A DNA stretch of 33,172 nucleotides, taken from assembly GCA_027858775.1 (NCBI GenBank), contig JAQICA010000222.1, positions 1-33,172 on the forward strand. The letters are read 5' to 3'. Source of the DNA: Salinivirgaceae bacterium. Lineage in GTDB: Bacteria; Bacteroidota; Bacteroidia; Bacteroidales; Salinivirgaceae. This document shows positions 15,821-24,652 of the stretch, one piece after another. A model generated the notes under the pieces. That model did no database searches. It was not told where the DNA came from and was given only the letters and a program-made list of their open reading frames with translations. Position 1 is the stretch's first letter. Every line of letters begins with the position of its first letter. Made by a program: the position numbers and the translations under genes.

Positions 15821-17119
15821 CTAACGAGTCTGCAAGATTTTTTTAAACCATTCGGAAGCTTGAACATTACTAACTTCGGCAAGAATGGTAAGAAAATGTT
15901 TAGTTTCCGAAACATCAGCATCAGCTATCTTATGGCAGAGTCTATAAAAAGTTTTGCTCCCAATTCTGTCTTCGAGTTCTTTGAGTAACACGGGACCTTT
16001 ATTATACAAAACCTGATATGCCACCTCGTATTCAGCTCCATTACGATCAAAATCCCAAATTGGCGGCGTACCTTCAATCGCTTGACTCTTATGAGAAATA
16101 TATTTATCGAATATTTCTTCTCCAAACTGTTCACGTAAAAACATCAGCGAGCTATATTCAGCAAAGCTTTCATTTAACCAATCGTGCCAACTAGTTGCCA
16201 GCGCCTTGTTCCACCAAAGATGAGCCATTTCATGAGCAAAAAACCGATTGTAGTACACAATACGTTTTCCGTATTTTTCCGGATCGATACCACTTAGCAC
16301 AAGGCCTCCGTTGCGTGCGTAACCGCCGCCAGAGATGCGCTGAGTTTCAATAATACTGACATCGGTATCTACATTGCCAAACCATTGGTTAAACTGACTC
16401 AAGGCGTTTGTTACATCTTTCGACATTCTTATCAGCAAACTATCGCTCAGTCCGGAATGAAATATTTTAAGTTGATGATTGCCGACAGGGCGCTTAAAGA
16501 TATCAATGTCTTTTGCCATACAAACCACAATATCGTTTGTAGGAAGAGAACTACTAAGAACTGTGCTAACTTTCTGTTCAGCAATATTTCCAATTCCAAA
16601 CACAGCATAATCATCCGATGTTTCAACTTCTACTGAATAAGTAAAAGTGCCATATTGCTCAAAATTAAACGGGAACCACGGGTAATATAAACCAAGCTCC
16701 GTCCACTCTTCACCTATGCGGTTGCCGGCAAGTTTCGGCAATTTACTCAATGTTCCTTCGTATGAGAAATGCACGGTACTCAATTTATTCTTTTGTTCAT
16801 CAGATAACTGAAAATAAATTTTGTGGGCATTGGGTAAAAACCGGTTATCCGATTTTGCAGTATCAATAATGGCCTGAAGCGAATTATCAAAAGTAAACGA
16901 ATGAACAGTAAGATTTTTGTCAAGATAAAATCCTATAGAATCCTGTAAATGAGTGCTTGTGCCCGGAGTAAACGTTCCTTCAACTTTAATATAGCGTTTT
17001 GCAGGGTTTACTTGCAACCGAATGTCGTAGTGAGAAATAGGGCTTTCTTTACTTTTTTCTTGCGGGTTACATGCATGAAAGAACACAGGAATAATAAGTA
17101 ATAAGAGTAAATTTTTCAT
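15821..17119 (-). CDS. M1-like (gluzincin) metallopeptidase lipoprotein
   Basis: 432 residues. Signal segment 1-16 ends FHAC (Cys17), a plausible lipobox, so an outer-membrane or periplasmic lipoprotein. Residues 28-210 form an M1-type beta-rich N-domain. The zinc site is HEMAH (296-300: His296, Glu297, His300) and Glu317 in WLNESFAEY. The spacing from the second His to the Glu is 16 residues, against 18 in standard M1 aminopeptidases. The usual GAMEN exopeptidase motif is replaced by GGGYARNGGLVLSG (264-277), so the free-amino-terminus contact is missing or different. It likely cleaves peptides but may not be a classic aminopeptidase. It faces away from the gene at 17403, with a 283-base shared upstream region. 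Confidence 0.85.
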   Translation of the reverse strand: MKNLLLLLIIPVFFHACNPQEKSKESPISHYDIRLQVNPAKRYIKVEGTFTPGTSTHLQDSIGFYLDKNLTVHSFTFDNSLQAIIDTAKSDNRFLPNAHKIYFQLSDEQKNKLSTVHFSYEGTLSKLPKLAGNRIGEEWTELGLYYPWFPFNFEQYGTFTYSVEVETSDDYAVFGIGNIAEQKVSTVLSSSLPTNDIVVCMAKDIDIFKRPVGNHQLKIFHSGLSDSLLIRMSKDVTNALSQFNQWFGNVDTDVSIIETQRISGGGYARNGGLVLSGIDPEKYGKRIVYYNRFFAHEMAHLWWNKALATSWHDWLNESFAEYSSLMFLREQFGEEIFDKYISHKSQAIEGTPPIWDFDRNGAEYEVAYQVLYNKGPVLLKELEDRIGSKTFYRLCHKIADADVSETKHFLTILAEVSNVQASEWFKKILQTR

Positions 17120-17312
17120 TGTAAAATGGGTTATGGGTTAATACTGATTGTACAAACATATTGTGTATATGTTACATCCAAATGCTTGACGAATTTAATA
17201 AGTCAATGTTGCATATTCGAATCTCATAATTGTATCACACAACAAAAAAAAATCTAACTTTCTTAATAAGACAGCACATAATAATATAACCTTCGAAAAT
17301 CGCTCAATTTGA

Positions 17313-17335
17313 GTTAATGTAAAATTAACATTAAC
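17313..17335. promoter_or_regulatory. Perfect inverted repeat in divergent promoter region
   Basis: GTTAATGT and ACATTAAC flank a seven-base AT spacer between the divergent metallopeptidase (17119, minus) and small secreted protein (17403, plus). Symmetry and position suggest a dimeric regulator site. No regulator gene is nearby. Confidence 0.35.
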
Positions 17336-17372
17336 ATGATATTTATGAAATGTACGGCAGCAAAATGCGCCG

Positions 17373-17380
17373 TATGTTTG
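17373..17380 (+). promoter_or_regulatory. Candidate -7 element upstream of the small secreted protein
   Basis: TATGTTTG matches TAnnTTTG exactly, 22 bases before the ATG at 17403. A TTTG -33 box at normal spacing is not seen. A small imperfect inverted repeat (acggcagc, gcgccgt) overlaps its upstream edge. Confidence 0.4.
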
Positions 17381-17402
17381 TAAAAATTAAAAATCAATAG
17401 CA

Positions 17403-17741
17403 ATGAAAAACGTATTCGCAGCAATTCTCGTAGTATTATCATTGAGCTTACAGGCTAATAATGACAAAAATGACAAAGGCAATAAAGCCGCAAACGAGTC
17501 ATCAACTGTATTTTCGGGTGTTGTGGTAGACCACACAAACCAGGAAGCATTAACAGGCGTACAAATCTCCATACCCGAACTTGGTATTGATACCTATACA
17601 GACTTCAACGGCGAATTTGAGATCCAATTACCTTCCAATGGCAACTATACTGTAGAGGCAAGCATCATTAGTTACGAAGATAAAAAGATAAAAGTGACCA
17701 AAGGTCATGACGCACTCAAACTGGAACTAGATCTGTTATAA
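17403..17741 (+). CDS. Secreted carboxypeptidase-regulatory-like domain protein
   Basis: 112 residues. Signal peptide 1-18 (MKNVFAAILVVLSLSLQA), a charged Asn/Asp/Lys linker (19-34), then one CarboxypepD_reg-like beta sandwich (36-112): VFSGVVVDHTNQEALTGVQI, TYTDFNGEFEIQLP and a final strand. This domain usually forms the N-terminal plug-side part of TonB/SusC receptors or T9SS proteins; here it stands alone. A single-domain secreted form may be a structural or binding module. It has its own candidate promoter and ends in a terminator, so it is a one-gene transcript. Confidence 0.8.
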   Translation: MKNVFAAILVVLSLSLQANNDKNDKGNKAANESSTVFSGVVVDHTNQEALTGVQISIPELGIDTYTDFNGEFEIQLPSNGNYTVEASIISYEDKKIKVTKGHDALKLELDLL

Positions 17742-17789
17742 ACATTTTATAAATCAACAGGTTACACCAAACAATCACATAGCATATTT

Positions 17790-17828
17790 TAAAATACCGA
17801 ATAATTTGCTGTTCGGTATTTTATTTTC
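17790..17828 (+). terminator. Rho-independent terminator
   Basis: A 9-bp perfect stem (aataccgaa and ttcggtatt, 10-base loop) is followed by ttatttt. It ends the transcript of the small secreted protein. Confidence 0.8.
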
Positions 17829-17945
17829 TTTAATTTTTTAGGTAAGTAATTTATTTTTTAGCTTTCTTTAACCAACAAGGGAGTTAAAAAGTGGGGAAAG
17901 CCAACGCACAAAAACGGCTAACCATCAAAGATAAAATTTTAGAAC

Positions 17946-18398
17946 ATGAAATTTCTACTTGCAATAGCATTCGCCTTTTTAGCCGTTACAGCATTGGGGC
18001 AAATAACCGAAATAGACGGTAAATATTACACTACCGACAGTGAGCTTTACTCCGGCACACACACAGAATACCATCCCGATAGTACCATAAAAGTTGTAAT
18101 GAATTTTACTGATGGACAGAAAGACGGACAATTTCAATTTTTCTACCCTAACGGAGAGCTGAAGGAAATTCAAAGCTACAAACTAAATAAGAAGCACGGA
18201 GAATGGATTCGCTATAATGAAAATGGTAAAACAATTGCGATTGCCAATTTCAAAAATGGAATTAAAGATGGAAAATGGTTTATTGCTGACAAAAAAGGCC
18301 GGAAGATATACGAAATGAACTACGTAAACGGCGAAAAGGCAGGAACTTGGGTCAGGTACGACTCTGTGGGTAACGTAGTTGATAAAAAGAGCTACTAA
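17946..18398 (+). CDS. Secreted MORN-variant (YwqK-like) repeat protein
   Basis: 150 residues with a signal peptide (1-19, ending ALGQ). The rest is four to five copies of the MORN-variant repeat seen in YwqK-family proteins, each of the kind DG-x-KDG-x-(F/W)-x-x-(Y/F)-(Y/N)-x-NG, for example FTDGQKDGQFQFFYPNGE, LNKKHGEWIRYNENGK, NGIKDGKWFIADKKGR and NGEKAGTWVRYDSVGN. YwqK is often labelled an antitoxin, but in Bacteroidota such secreted copies are common and no toxin is beside this one, so I treat it as an envelope repeat protein. Its start is taken at the only ATG giving the signal peptide. Confidence 0.85.
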   Translation: MKFLLAIAFAFLAVTALGQITEIDGKYYTTDSELYSGTHTEYHPDSTIKVVMNFTDGQKDGQFQFFYPNGELKEIQSYKLNKKHGEWIRYNENGKTIAIANFKNGIKDGKWFIADKKGRKIYEMNYVNGEKAGTWVRYDSVGNVVDKKSY

Positions 18399-18540
18399 AG
18401 CTATTTGGGCTATACCCGGCACAAAAAATCGCGAATAAAAGCGAACCGCAATAATTTCGTCTCTACAAACAAACGAAAACATCGTTCAATCCGTACACAT
18501 ACAAGTCTTTACAATAACACACACATAACCCGGCATTCTT

Positions 18541-18557
18541 TATTATTAGAAATAATA
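18541..18557. promoter_or_regulatory. Perfect inverted repeat upstream of the 7TMR-DISM phosphatase gene
   Basis: TATTATT-AGA-AATAATA, with 7-bp arms, ends 16 bases before the -33 box of the candidate promoter at 18574. It could be an activator or repressor site, though AT-rich DNA yields such repeats by chance. Confidence 0.3.
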
Positions 18558-18573
18558 GCATTATTACGGAAGC

Positions 18574-18605
18574 TTTGTAAAAGCGAAAAAGAAATACTAT
18601 CTTTC
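18574..18605 (+). promoter_or_regulatory. Candidate promoter for the signalling block
   Basis: TTTG (18574-18577), 20-base spacer, TATCTTTC (18598-18605; one mismatch to TAnnTTTG). Transcription would start near 18613, leaving a very short leader before the ATG at 18622. Confidence 0.45.
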
Positions 18606-18621
18606 CGCAAATAACGCCAAG

Positions 18622-20982
18622 ATGAGGGTAATTCTTTCTATTCTATTCATAGTCATCTATACGACAAGCACTTTTGCCTCTTCAACTATTACGTTTGAAC
18701 AGCAAAGTAAGATTAATGCAGCACAAAAAATAAAAGTTTTTAAGCCAAGTAGTGGGTTTCAAAAAATAGACGATGTCGTATATGCCGACCACCTTTTCTC
18801 CAAAAACACCAACAACCACCTGAACATATCCATATCAGATTATATTGTATGGTCGCGGTTCGAAATTAAAAACACCAATCAGTATCCGATAAATATTTTG
18901 GTGGAATATCGCTGTGCCAGCATACAGGAGATCCAGTTTTTTATAAAAAAGGAGAATATATTAATTCATAAAAAACTCGACGGAACCCTGTTACCATTTA
19001 GCAATAGAAACATAAAAAGCCGGTTCTTTGTAAAGGAAATTACACTGGAGCCAGGTATCAACTATACTATTTTCACACAGATAAAAAACTATGGCAATAA
19101 ACTGAAAATCCCAATTCTTATTTATGATCAATATGGGTTCAACCAAGCCGTAGCAACAGATAACCTGGCATCCGGTTTGGTATACGGCATACTTGTTACA
19201 TTATTTTTCTCGGGATTACTCTTTCTTATACTCAGATTCCACATAAAAGAACAAATTCTCTACCTATTGTACATGAGTGCCATTCTGTTTATATTAGTAA
19301 CACTTGATGGCTATGCAGCTCAATTCTTATTTACCGATAACCCGCACGTTATAAGCGACATAACCAAAACAATTCCATTTGTTATTTTGGGGATTTACGC
19401 ACTCTTTATAAAAAACTACTACCAACAATACGCTAAAACCCTAACACATACAAGAGTTTACAATATTATTTTATATAGCTCACTAATTGCCTTTGCCGTA
19501 ATATTGCTACTGCCAATAAGCATTCTTTTCACCATCTCGTTTATGCTAATAATTGGCATTGCATTGCTGACCATGGCATTTTGGGAGAGTAGCCAACTAA
19601 AAATTCCTAATGCCAGTCATCGTTATTTTATCGGGAGCATTAGCGCAGGGGCTCTTATTCTGTGTTTTTTCAGTTTTCAACACTATTCGAACAATTACGG
19701 ATATCAAGATTTTCATCAACTTATAAAAATCCTGGTAATAATACAATTGGGGCTCATCTCCCTTTCGTTTTACAAACGTATGCAGGTTAGTCATACACTT
19801 GCCCACCAGGAAAGTATCGACAATCTGGAGAAATTGAATGAAGTAATTAAAGAGCAAAACACCGTATTAGAGAAAAAAGTAGAGGAACGAACAGTTATAT
19901 TAAAATCGAAAAACAAAGATTTAGAACTCCAAAACCGCAGAAACGAAGAAATAACAAAAAAGCTCAGCGAACAACACGAAACCCTTGAAAAACTAAATAA
20001 AGATCTGGAATTATCGTTTAAAAAATCGAGCGCAGACCACATAAAGCTGCATAAAGCTCTGATGATTAATGAAGAACAACGGACCGAGCTCAAAAAAACA
20101 TTGGAAGAAATTTCCAATAAAAATCAAAAGTTAGAACTTCAGAACGAAGAAATTCTCACGCAACGCGATAAAATAAAAGAACAACACCACTTATTAGAAA
20201 TTATAAACCGAGATATTACAGACTCCATACAATATGCCGAACGTATTCAGAATTCGATTCTTCCACCCAAAGAAATGTTGCGAACAGTTTTCCCCGAATG
20301 CTTTGTATTTTTCAAACCCAAAGATAAGCTTAGTGGCGATTTGTACTGGTTCGAAACAGTAGAAGATAAAGGAAAAACATGCCACCTGCTTGCCGCCATT
20401 GATTGCACCGGCCACGGCGTACCCGGAGCTCTGATGTCTATTATTGCCAAAGATGGTTTAAACGATGCAGTGTACGGAAAGCAACTTACCAAACCCGGGA
20501 AAATAATTAATCACCTAAACCAAGTGATTATAAAAACACTCAATAAGCGCAAAACACCCGACAGTTTAAAAGATGGAATGGATCTGTCAATGATTGCCTA
20601 TTACCCGGAAGACAAAAAAATACTCTTTTCGGGAGCACGAAACCCGCTCTATTTAATTCGCGACAATAATTTAGTGATCTATAACGGTAATATTTTTTCT
20701 GCCGGAACCATTGGAACAGCCGAAAACCCGGTAGTTTTCGATACAATAACAATCGATTATCAGCCGAACGACACCGTTTACCTATTTTCCGATGGCTTTG
20801 CCGACCAGTTTGGAGGCGAAAAAGGAAACAAGTTCAGGTACAACCGATTACGAAAAATGTTCAAATTGCTGGTAAACTTGCCTATAGAAAAACAAGAAGC
20901 CAAAACAGCACAAATACTTAAAAAATGGCAAGGAAACTACGAACAAATCGACGATATACTGATAATTGGAATAAAACTTTAA
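18622..20982 (+). CDS. 7TMR-DISM receptor fused to SpoIIE PP2C phosphatase
   Basis: 786 residues. Signal peptide 1-19; a 7TMR-DISM extracellular beta domain (about 25-170, with DYIVWSRFEIKNTN and RSR-type strands); seven membrane helices (about 183-385); a long coiled coil (390-530); the junction DSIQYAERIQ (534-543); and the SpoIIE/PP2C domain (about 548-786). Metal-site residues are intact: D573 in SGDLYWF, D594 in AIDCTGHGVPGAL, D724 in LFSDGFADQFGG and D777/D778 in IDDILIIGI. It should turn a periplasmic, probably carbohydrate-type, signal into protein dephosphorylation. Part of its coiled coil (465-480) is very like that of the hybrid kinase encoded next. The partner phosphoprotein is not in the window. 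Confidence 0.92.
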   Translation: MRVILSILFIVIYTTSTFASSTITFEQQSKINAAQKIKVFKPSSGFQKIDDVVYADHLFSKNTNNHLNISISDYIVWSRFEIKNTNQYPINILVEYRCASIQEIQFFIKKENILIHKKLDGTLLPFSNRNIKSRFFVKEITLEPGINYTIFTQIKNYGNKLKIPILIYDQYGFNQAVATDNLASGLVYGILVTLFFSGLLFLILRFHIKEQILYLLYMSAILFILVTLDGYAAQFLFTDNPHVISDITKTIPFVILGIYALFIKNYYQQYAKTLTHTRVYNIILYSSLIAFAVILLLPISILFTISFMLIIGIALLTMAFWESSQLKIPNASHRYFIGSISAGALILCFFSFQHYSNNYGYQDFHQLIKILVIIQLGLISLSFYKRMQVSHTLAHQESIDNLEKLNEVIKEQNTVLEKKVEERTVILKSKNKDLELQNRRNEEITKKLSEQHETLEKLNKDLELSFKKSSADHIKLHKALMINEEQRTELKKTLEEISNKNQKLELQNEEILTQRDKIKEQHHLLEIINRDITDSIQYAERIQNSILPPKEMLRTVFPECFVFFKPKDKLSGDLYWFETVEDKGKTCHLLAAIDCTGHGVPGALMSIIAKDGLNDAVYGKQLTKPGKIINHLNQVIIKTLNKRKTPDSLKDGMDLSMIAYYPEDKKILFSGARNPLYLIRDNNLVIYNGNIFSAGTIGTAENPVVFDTITIDYQPNDTVYLFSDGFADQFGGEKGNKFRYNRLRKMFKLLVNLPIEKQEAKTAQILKKWQGNYEQIDDILIIGIKL

Positions 20983-21095
20983 TAATAATATAGATATACC
21001 TAATTTAGTGCGTAACTTTTCAACAAGAGTATATCATTAAAAAAAAAGAGGTTAACCGAAAGTAGGCCGCAGCCACACAGATAAAAAATGTAACC

Positions 21096-23441
21096 ATGAA
21101 TATTCTGCATATATCAACCATACTTGCCACAGTTTTCAATGAAATGCCGCTAATTTACATCCTAATGGCAATAATAACAGCGCTAGTAGTATGGCTGATT
21201 ATTGAAAATATCAATAGTCGAAAAAACCTACTTTGGTATGGAGAAAAACCCGGTGTCATTAACACAAAATCGGTAAATAAACTTCCATTCATAGCGCTTT
21301 ATTACGATTTTTCATACGAATTGGTTGGGATGAATGAAATGGCGGAAAGCCATTTCACAAATTTAAACTTAAAAGATGCGCTTTATGCCGACACACTCGA
21401 CAAAACATTTAATAATAAGAACCTATTAAACTACCTCGACGAACTCATTGTAAAAGAAAAGCCACAGGATTTTGAATTGGCAATTATTACAAATACGGTG
21501 GAATCGCATTACAAAGCCAATATGCTTATTTCAGCGGGAGAAAAAACACACGGAAAGCTCATTATTATTATTTTACACGACATTAATGAGCTAAAAAATG
21601 CAAACAACCGCTTGAAAGAAGAGCTCGTTGAAAACCAAAAGCGACTGTCGCAGGTTGCACTAGAAGCAAAAGCATCGGAAGAACAAAAAACAGAACTTGA
21701 AAAAGCTTTCAAACACAGTAGCAAGCACCATATTCAGTTACAAAAAGCACTTTTGGAAAATGAGCGTCAACGCAAACAGCTACAAGAAGCGGTAGAGTTA
21801 ATTAATATACAAAAAGAAGAACTTAAGCAGGCCAACGAAGAAATTAAACACCACGCCCGCATGAAGGAAATATTTTTTGCCAATACAAGTCACGAAATAA
21901 GAACCCCTCTCAACGCAATTCTGGGCTTTACCAACCTGCTGATAAAGATGGATCCCACAAAAACACAATATAACTATCTGCGAAACATTAAAGCCTCGGG
22001 CGATAACCTCCTCATAGTGCTGAACGATATTCTCGATTTCTCGAAAATTGAAGCCGGAAAAATGTCGTTTGAACAAATATCGTTTCTCGTTACAGAACAA
22101 ATGGAGTTTTTATTCAACACAATGAAAGTAAAAGCCGATGAAAAAAGTATAAGCATCAAACAAAACATTTCGCCCGAAATACCCGAAGTGCTTATTGGCG
22201 ATCCTACCCGATTAAACCAGATTCTAATAAACCTAATAGGTAATTCCATAAAATTCACCGACAATGGAGGCATTATCGAGCTCATTATTTCAGAGAAAAA
22301 ACGTACAGGAAATCAAGTTCAGGTAAAATTTGAAGTCAAAGACAATGGAATTGGAATTGCGAAAGAAAAAATAAGCACCATTTTTAACAGCTTCACTCAG
22401 GCCGAAAACGAAACGACACGGAAATATGGAGGTACCGGATTAGGATTGGCAATTGTAAAACAGTTGATTGAACTCCAGGACGGAGAAATTTTCGTTAAAA
22501 GTGAAGTGAACAAAGGTTCTACATTTACATTTTTCCTAACATTCACAGTAGGCAACTTTTCAAGTATACAGAAGCAAGCCAGTTTAACAAAAAACGTTAT
22601 CGACAACCCCGACGATATTTGGTTACTCATTGCCGAAGACAATAAAATAAATCAACAACTGGCTGTAGATACAATAAAAAGCTGGGAAGACTCGATCAAT
22701 ATTGATATTGCCGGAAACGGCAAAGAGGCTGTCGAGTTGATTGAAAAAAACAATTATCACATCGTATTTATGGATATTCAAATGCCCGAAATGGATGGAA
22801 TAGAAGCAACAAAATACATTCGGGCAAACCTGCCAAACCATAAAAAACAGATGCCAATTATTGCCATGACGGCTCATGCGCTCAAAAACGAAAAAGACTT
22901 ATTTATTGAAATTGGTATGGACGACTATATTTCAAAACCTTTTGCGCCAGAAATTCTCACACAAAAAATTGCCTACTACACACAAAAAGACATTCAGGAC
23001 ACCGTTAAAAAAGGCGAAAAAATAAAATCGATTGCCGATATTCTCGACAAAAAACAAAGTGAACTAAAAACATATGCCCCGCAAACAAAACAGGGCAATT
23101 TCAAATACATTGATATTTCGTATTTGGAAAAAATTTACAAAGGAGACTACAAGCGTATTAAGAAAATATTACAAATGTACATAGACAGTGTGCAAACCGA
23201 AGTAGACGAAATAGATGAAGCCTACAAAAGCCGCAATTACAAAGTACTTCAGGCCAAGGCGCACGCTCTGAAACCTAAAATGACCTACCTGGGTTGCACT
23301 GATTTATTTGAAAATGCAAAAAAAATAGAGCAAACACTAAAACAAAATGACGATCCAAAACCTTTAACAGGTGATGTTAAAAATCTGACAAGCACCTGGC
23401 CGAAAGTTGCAGAAGAAATTAACATATTCATAAACAGTTAA
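21096..23441 (+). CDS. Hybrid sensor histidine kinase (HisKA-HATPase-REC-Hpt)
   Basis: 781 residues. One membrane helix near the start (about 17-37), a PAS-like region (60-165), a coiled coil (167-255), HisKA with His266 in FFANTSHEIRTPLNAILGF, HATPase with N box (372-384), DNGIG (416-420) and GGTGLGL (445-451), a receiver (508-625) with D515, phospho-acceptor D560 in FMDIQMPEMDG and K614, and a C-terminal Hpt domain (670-750) with His723 in AHALKPKM. This is a complete internal phosphorelay whose Hpt can pass phosphate to a separate receiver, most simply the one at 23502. It lies 113 bases after the phosphatase gene with no clear terminator between. The start ATG at 21096 gives a normal membrane helix. 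Confidence 0.93.
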   Translation: MNILHISTILATVFNEMPLIYILMAIITALVVWLIIENINSRKNLLWYGEKPGVINTKSVNKLPFIALYYDFSYELVGMNEMAESHFTNLNLKDALYADTLDKTFNNKNLLNYLDELIVKEKPQDFELAIITNTVESHYKANMLISAGEKTHGKLIIIILHDINELKNANNRLKEELVENQKRLSQVALEAKASEEQKTELEKAFKHSSKHHIQLQKALLENERQRKQLQEAVELINIQKEELKQANEEIKHHARMKEIFFANTSHEIRTPLNAILGFTNLLIKMDPTKTQYNYLRNIKASGDNLLIVLNDILDFSKIEAGKMSFEQISFLVTEQMEFLFNTMKVKADEKSISIKQNISPEIPEVLIGDPTRLNQILINLIGNSIKFTDNGGIIELIISEKKRTGNQVQVKFEVKDNGIGIAKEKISTIFNSFTQAENETTRKYGGTGLGLAIVKQLIELQDGEIFVKSEVNKGSTFTFFLTFTVGNFSSIQKQASLTKNVIDNPDDIWLLIAEDNKINQQLAVDTIKSWEDSINIDIAGNGKEAVELIEKNNYHIVFMDIQMPEMDGIEATKYIRANLPNHKKQMPIIAMTAHALKNEKDLFIEIGMDDYISKPFAPEILTQKIAYYTQKDIQDTVKKGEKIKSIADILDKKQSELKTYAPQTKQGNFKYIDISYLEKIYKGDYKRIKKILQMYIDSVQTEVDEIDEAYKSRNYKVLQAKAHALKPKMTYLGCTDLFENAKKIEQTLKQNDDPKPLTGDVKNLTSTWPKVAEEINIFINS

Positions 23442-23448
23442 CAATTTA

Positions 23449-23483
23449 TTGACACACTTGCATGATACAAATTTTTAACTTTG
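23449..23483 (+). promoter_or_regulatory. Candidate promoter of the stand-alone receiver gene
   Basis: TTG (23449-23451, within ttgaca), 24-base spacer, TAACTTTG (23476-23483), an exact TAnnTTTG match. The spacing is a little long. Transcription would start near 23491, about 11 bases before the ATG. The receiver gene may thus be expressed apart from the kinase. Confidence 0.5.
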
Positions 23484-23501
23484 AAAAAAAATATATCTCC
23501 T

Positions 23502-23882
23502 ATGAGTGAAAAAAGCACAGTACTATTAGTTGACGATGATTTTATTTTCCTAGAAATGCTTAAAGAGGCGCTCGTAGACGAAAACAAATACAATATCGTA
23601 GGTTTTCAGTCAGGCGAAGAGTGTTTAAACCATTTGCACCTCAACCCGGATGTAATCGTTTTAGATTACTTTCTGAACAGCGAAAACCCTGATGCAAAAA
23701 ACGGGTTAGAAATACTGAAAGAAATTAAAAAACGCAGTGGCAAATCAAAAGTAATTATTCTTTCGGGGCAGGAAGACGGAAATTTGGTTTACGACTTTGT
23801 GCGCGAGAATGCAGCGAACTACGTTGTAAAAGACGACAATGCATTTGAGAACATCAAAAAAGCAATTGACAACGCATTGTAA
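23502..23882 (+). CDS. Stand-alone response regulator receiver protein
   Basis: 126 residues from ATG 23502; a TTG at 23481 extends the frame by seven residues but lies over the -7 element, so the ATG is preferred. It is a bare CheY-like receiver: acidic pair D11/D12, phospho-acceptor D55 in VIVLDYF, Ser88 in ILSGQED and Lys110 in YVVKDD. With no output domain it must act by binding, or pass phosphate on. It lies 60 bases after a hybrid kinase with an Hpt domain, so it is the likely acceptor of that relay. A strong terminator follows at once. Confidence 0.92.
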   Translation: MSEKSTVLLVDDDFIFLEMLKEALVDENKYNIVGFQSGEECLNHLHLNPDVIVLDYFLNSENPDAKNGLEILKEIKKRSGKSKVIILSGQEDGNLVYDFVRENAANYVVKDDNAFENIKKAIDNAL

Positions 23883-23897
23883 TTTACATTTTACAAA

Positions 23898-23940
23898 AAA
23901 TCCCCGATGCAATTAGAAAAATGCATTGGGGATTTTTTTT
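23898..23940. terminator. Strong bidirectional terminator
   Basis: An imperfect 15-bp stem (aatccccgatgcaatt and aatgcattggggatt) has a short A-rich loop and is followed by eight T on the plus strand, with six A before it (T run on the minus strand). It separates the receiver gene (plus) from the convergent lolA gene (minus). Confidence 0.85.
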
Positions 23941-23995
23941 ATTATGATTATGTGCGTATTTGTGCATCATACTGTTGTGGCATGCACAAAAGCGG

Positions 23996-24652
23996 CTACA
24001 TTCGCATATCAATTACGTCTGCTTCAGGGTATTGAGTCTCATCAAACGTAAACATAGCCTCTTTCATGGGAACATTGGGCTTAAACTCATCAATCGTTAC
24101 AGTAATCCTCGTTCCATCTTTTGCAAAATACTTAAACCCATTTATCGCGGTTTTGGCTAAGCTTACATAGATCTTAATTTTAAAATACTCCTGATCTTTG
24201 TCTTCAGGAACCAGCTCGATAACATGAACCTGCTCACCGTTAAACTCCGATTGACTATCGTAACGGTATTTGAATCCATCCTCGTAGATGGTGAAAATTT
24301 TCTGCGGATTATCGAAAATATCTCCCGACTCCTCACCATCGTCTACAGAAAAGACATTAACCTCTTGTACATCGGGCATATAAACCCACTTAGTAGTTCC
24401 ATCGAAAAAAGTAATGGCATCCATAAAGTCGAGCCTGTATTTATCGCCCTTTTGCCATAACTCCCCTTTGTAAAGCTCCTCCATGTCGGCACCTTTATTT
24501 ACTGCTTTAGATGTAAATTTCACTTTTAAGGTTGAGTGTGCTTTTGTAGCTTCCGAGAGCTCATCAAGAATTTCCTTAGCCTTCGGATCTTGTTGAGCAT
24601 TTACGCTAAGAGCAAAAAAAGCCAACGTAATCCATGTCAAAATTAATTTCAT
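23996..24652 (-). CDS. lolA: LolA-family outer-membrane lipoprotein carrier protein
   Basis: 218 residues with a signal peptide (MKLILTWITLAFFALSVNA). The mature protein shows the LolA-type fold: an initial helix (PKAKEILDELSEATKAHSTL), then strands with VKFTSKAVN, GELWQKGDKYRLDF, TTKWVYMPDVQEVNVF and a final DEFKPNVPMKEAMFTF. LolA carries lipoproteins across the periplasm to the outer membrane. Bacteroidota have several LolA-like paralogues, so this exact role is likely but not certain. It lies 124 bases downstream of ftsK on the same strand, an arrangement seen often in this phylum. Confidence 0.85.
   Translation of the reverse strand: MKLILTWITLAFFALSVNAQQDPKAKEILDELSEATKAHSTLKVKFTSKAVNKGADMEELYKGELWQKGDKYRLDFMDAITFFDGTTKWVYMPDVQEVNVFSVDDGEESGDIFDNPQKIFTIYEDGFKYRYDSQSEFNGEQVHVIELVPEDKDQEYFKIKIYVSLAKTAINGFKYFAKDGTRITVTIDEFKPNVPMKEAMFTFDETQYPEADVIDMRM

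Noticed and set aside
17946-18398. YwqK-like protein as the antitoxin of a toxin-antitoxin pair
   Set aside because: It has a signal peptide and no toxin-like gene beside it; the MORN-variant repeat alone does not show antitoxin function.
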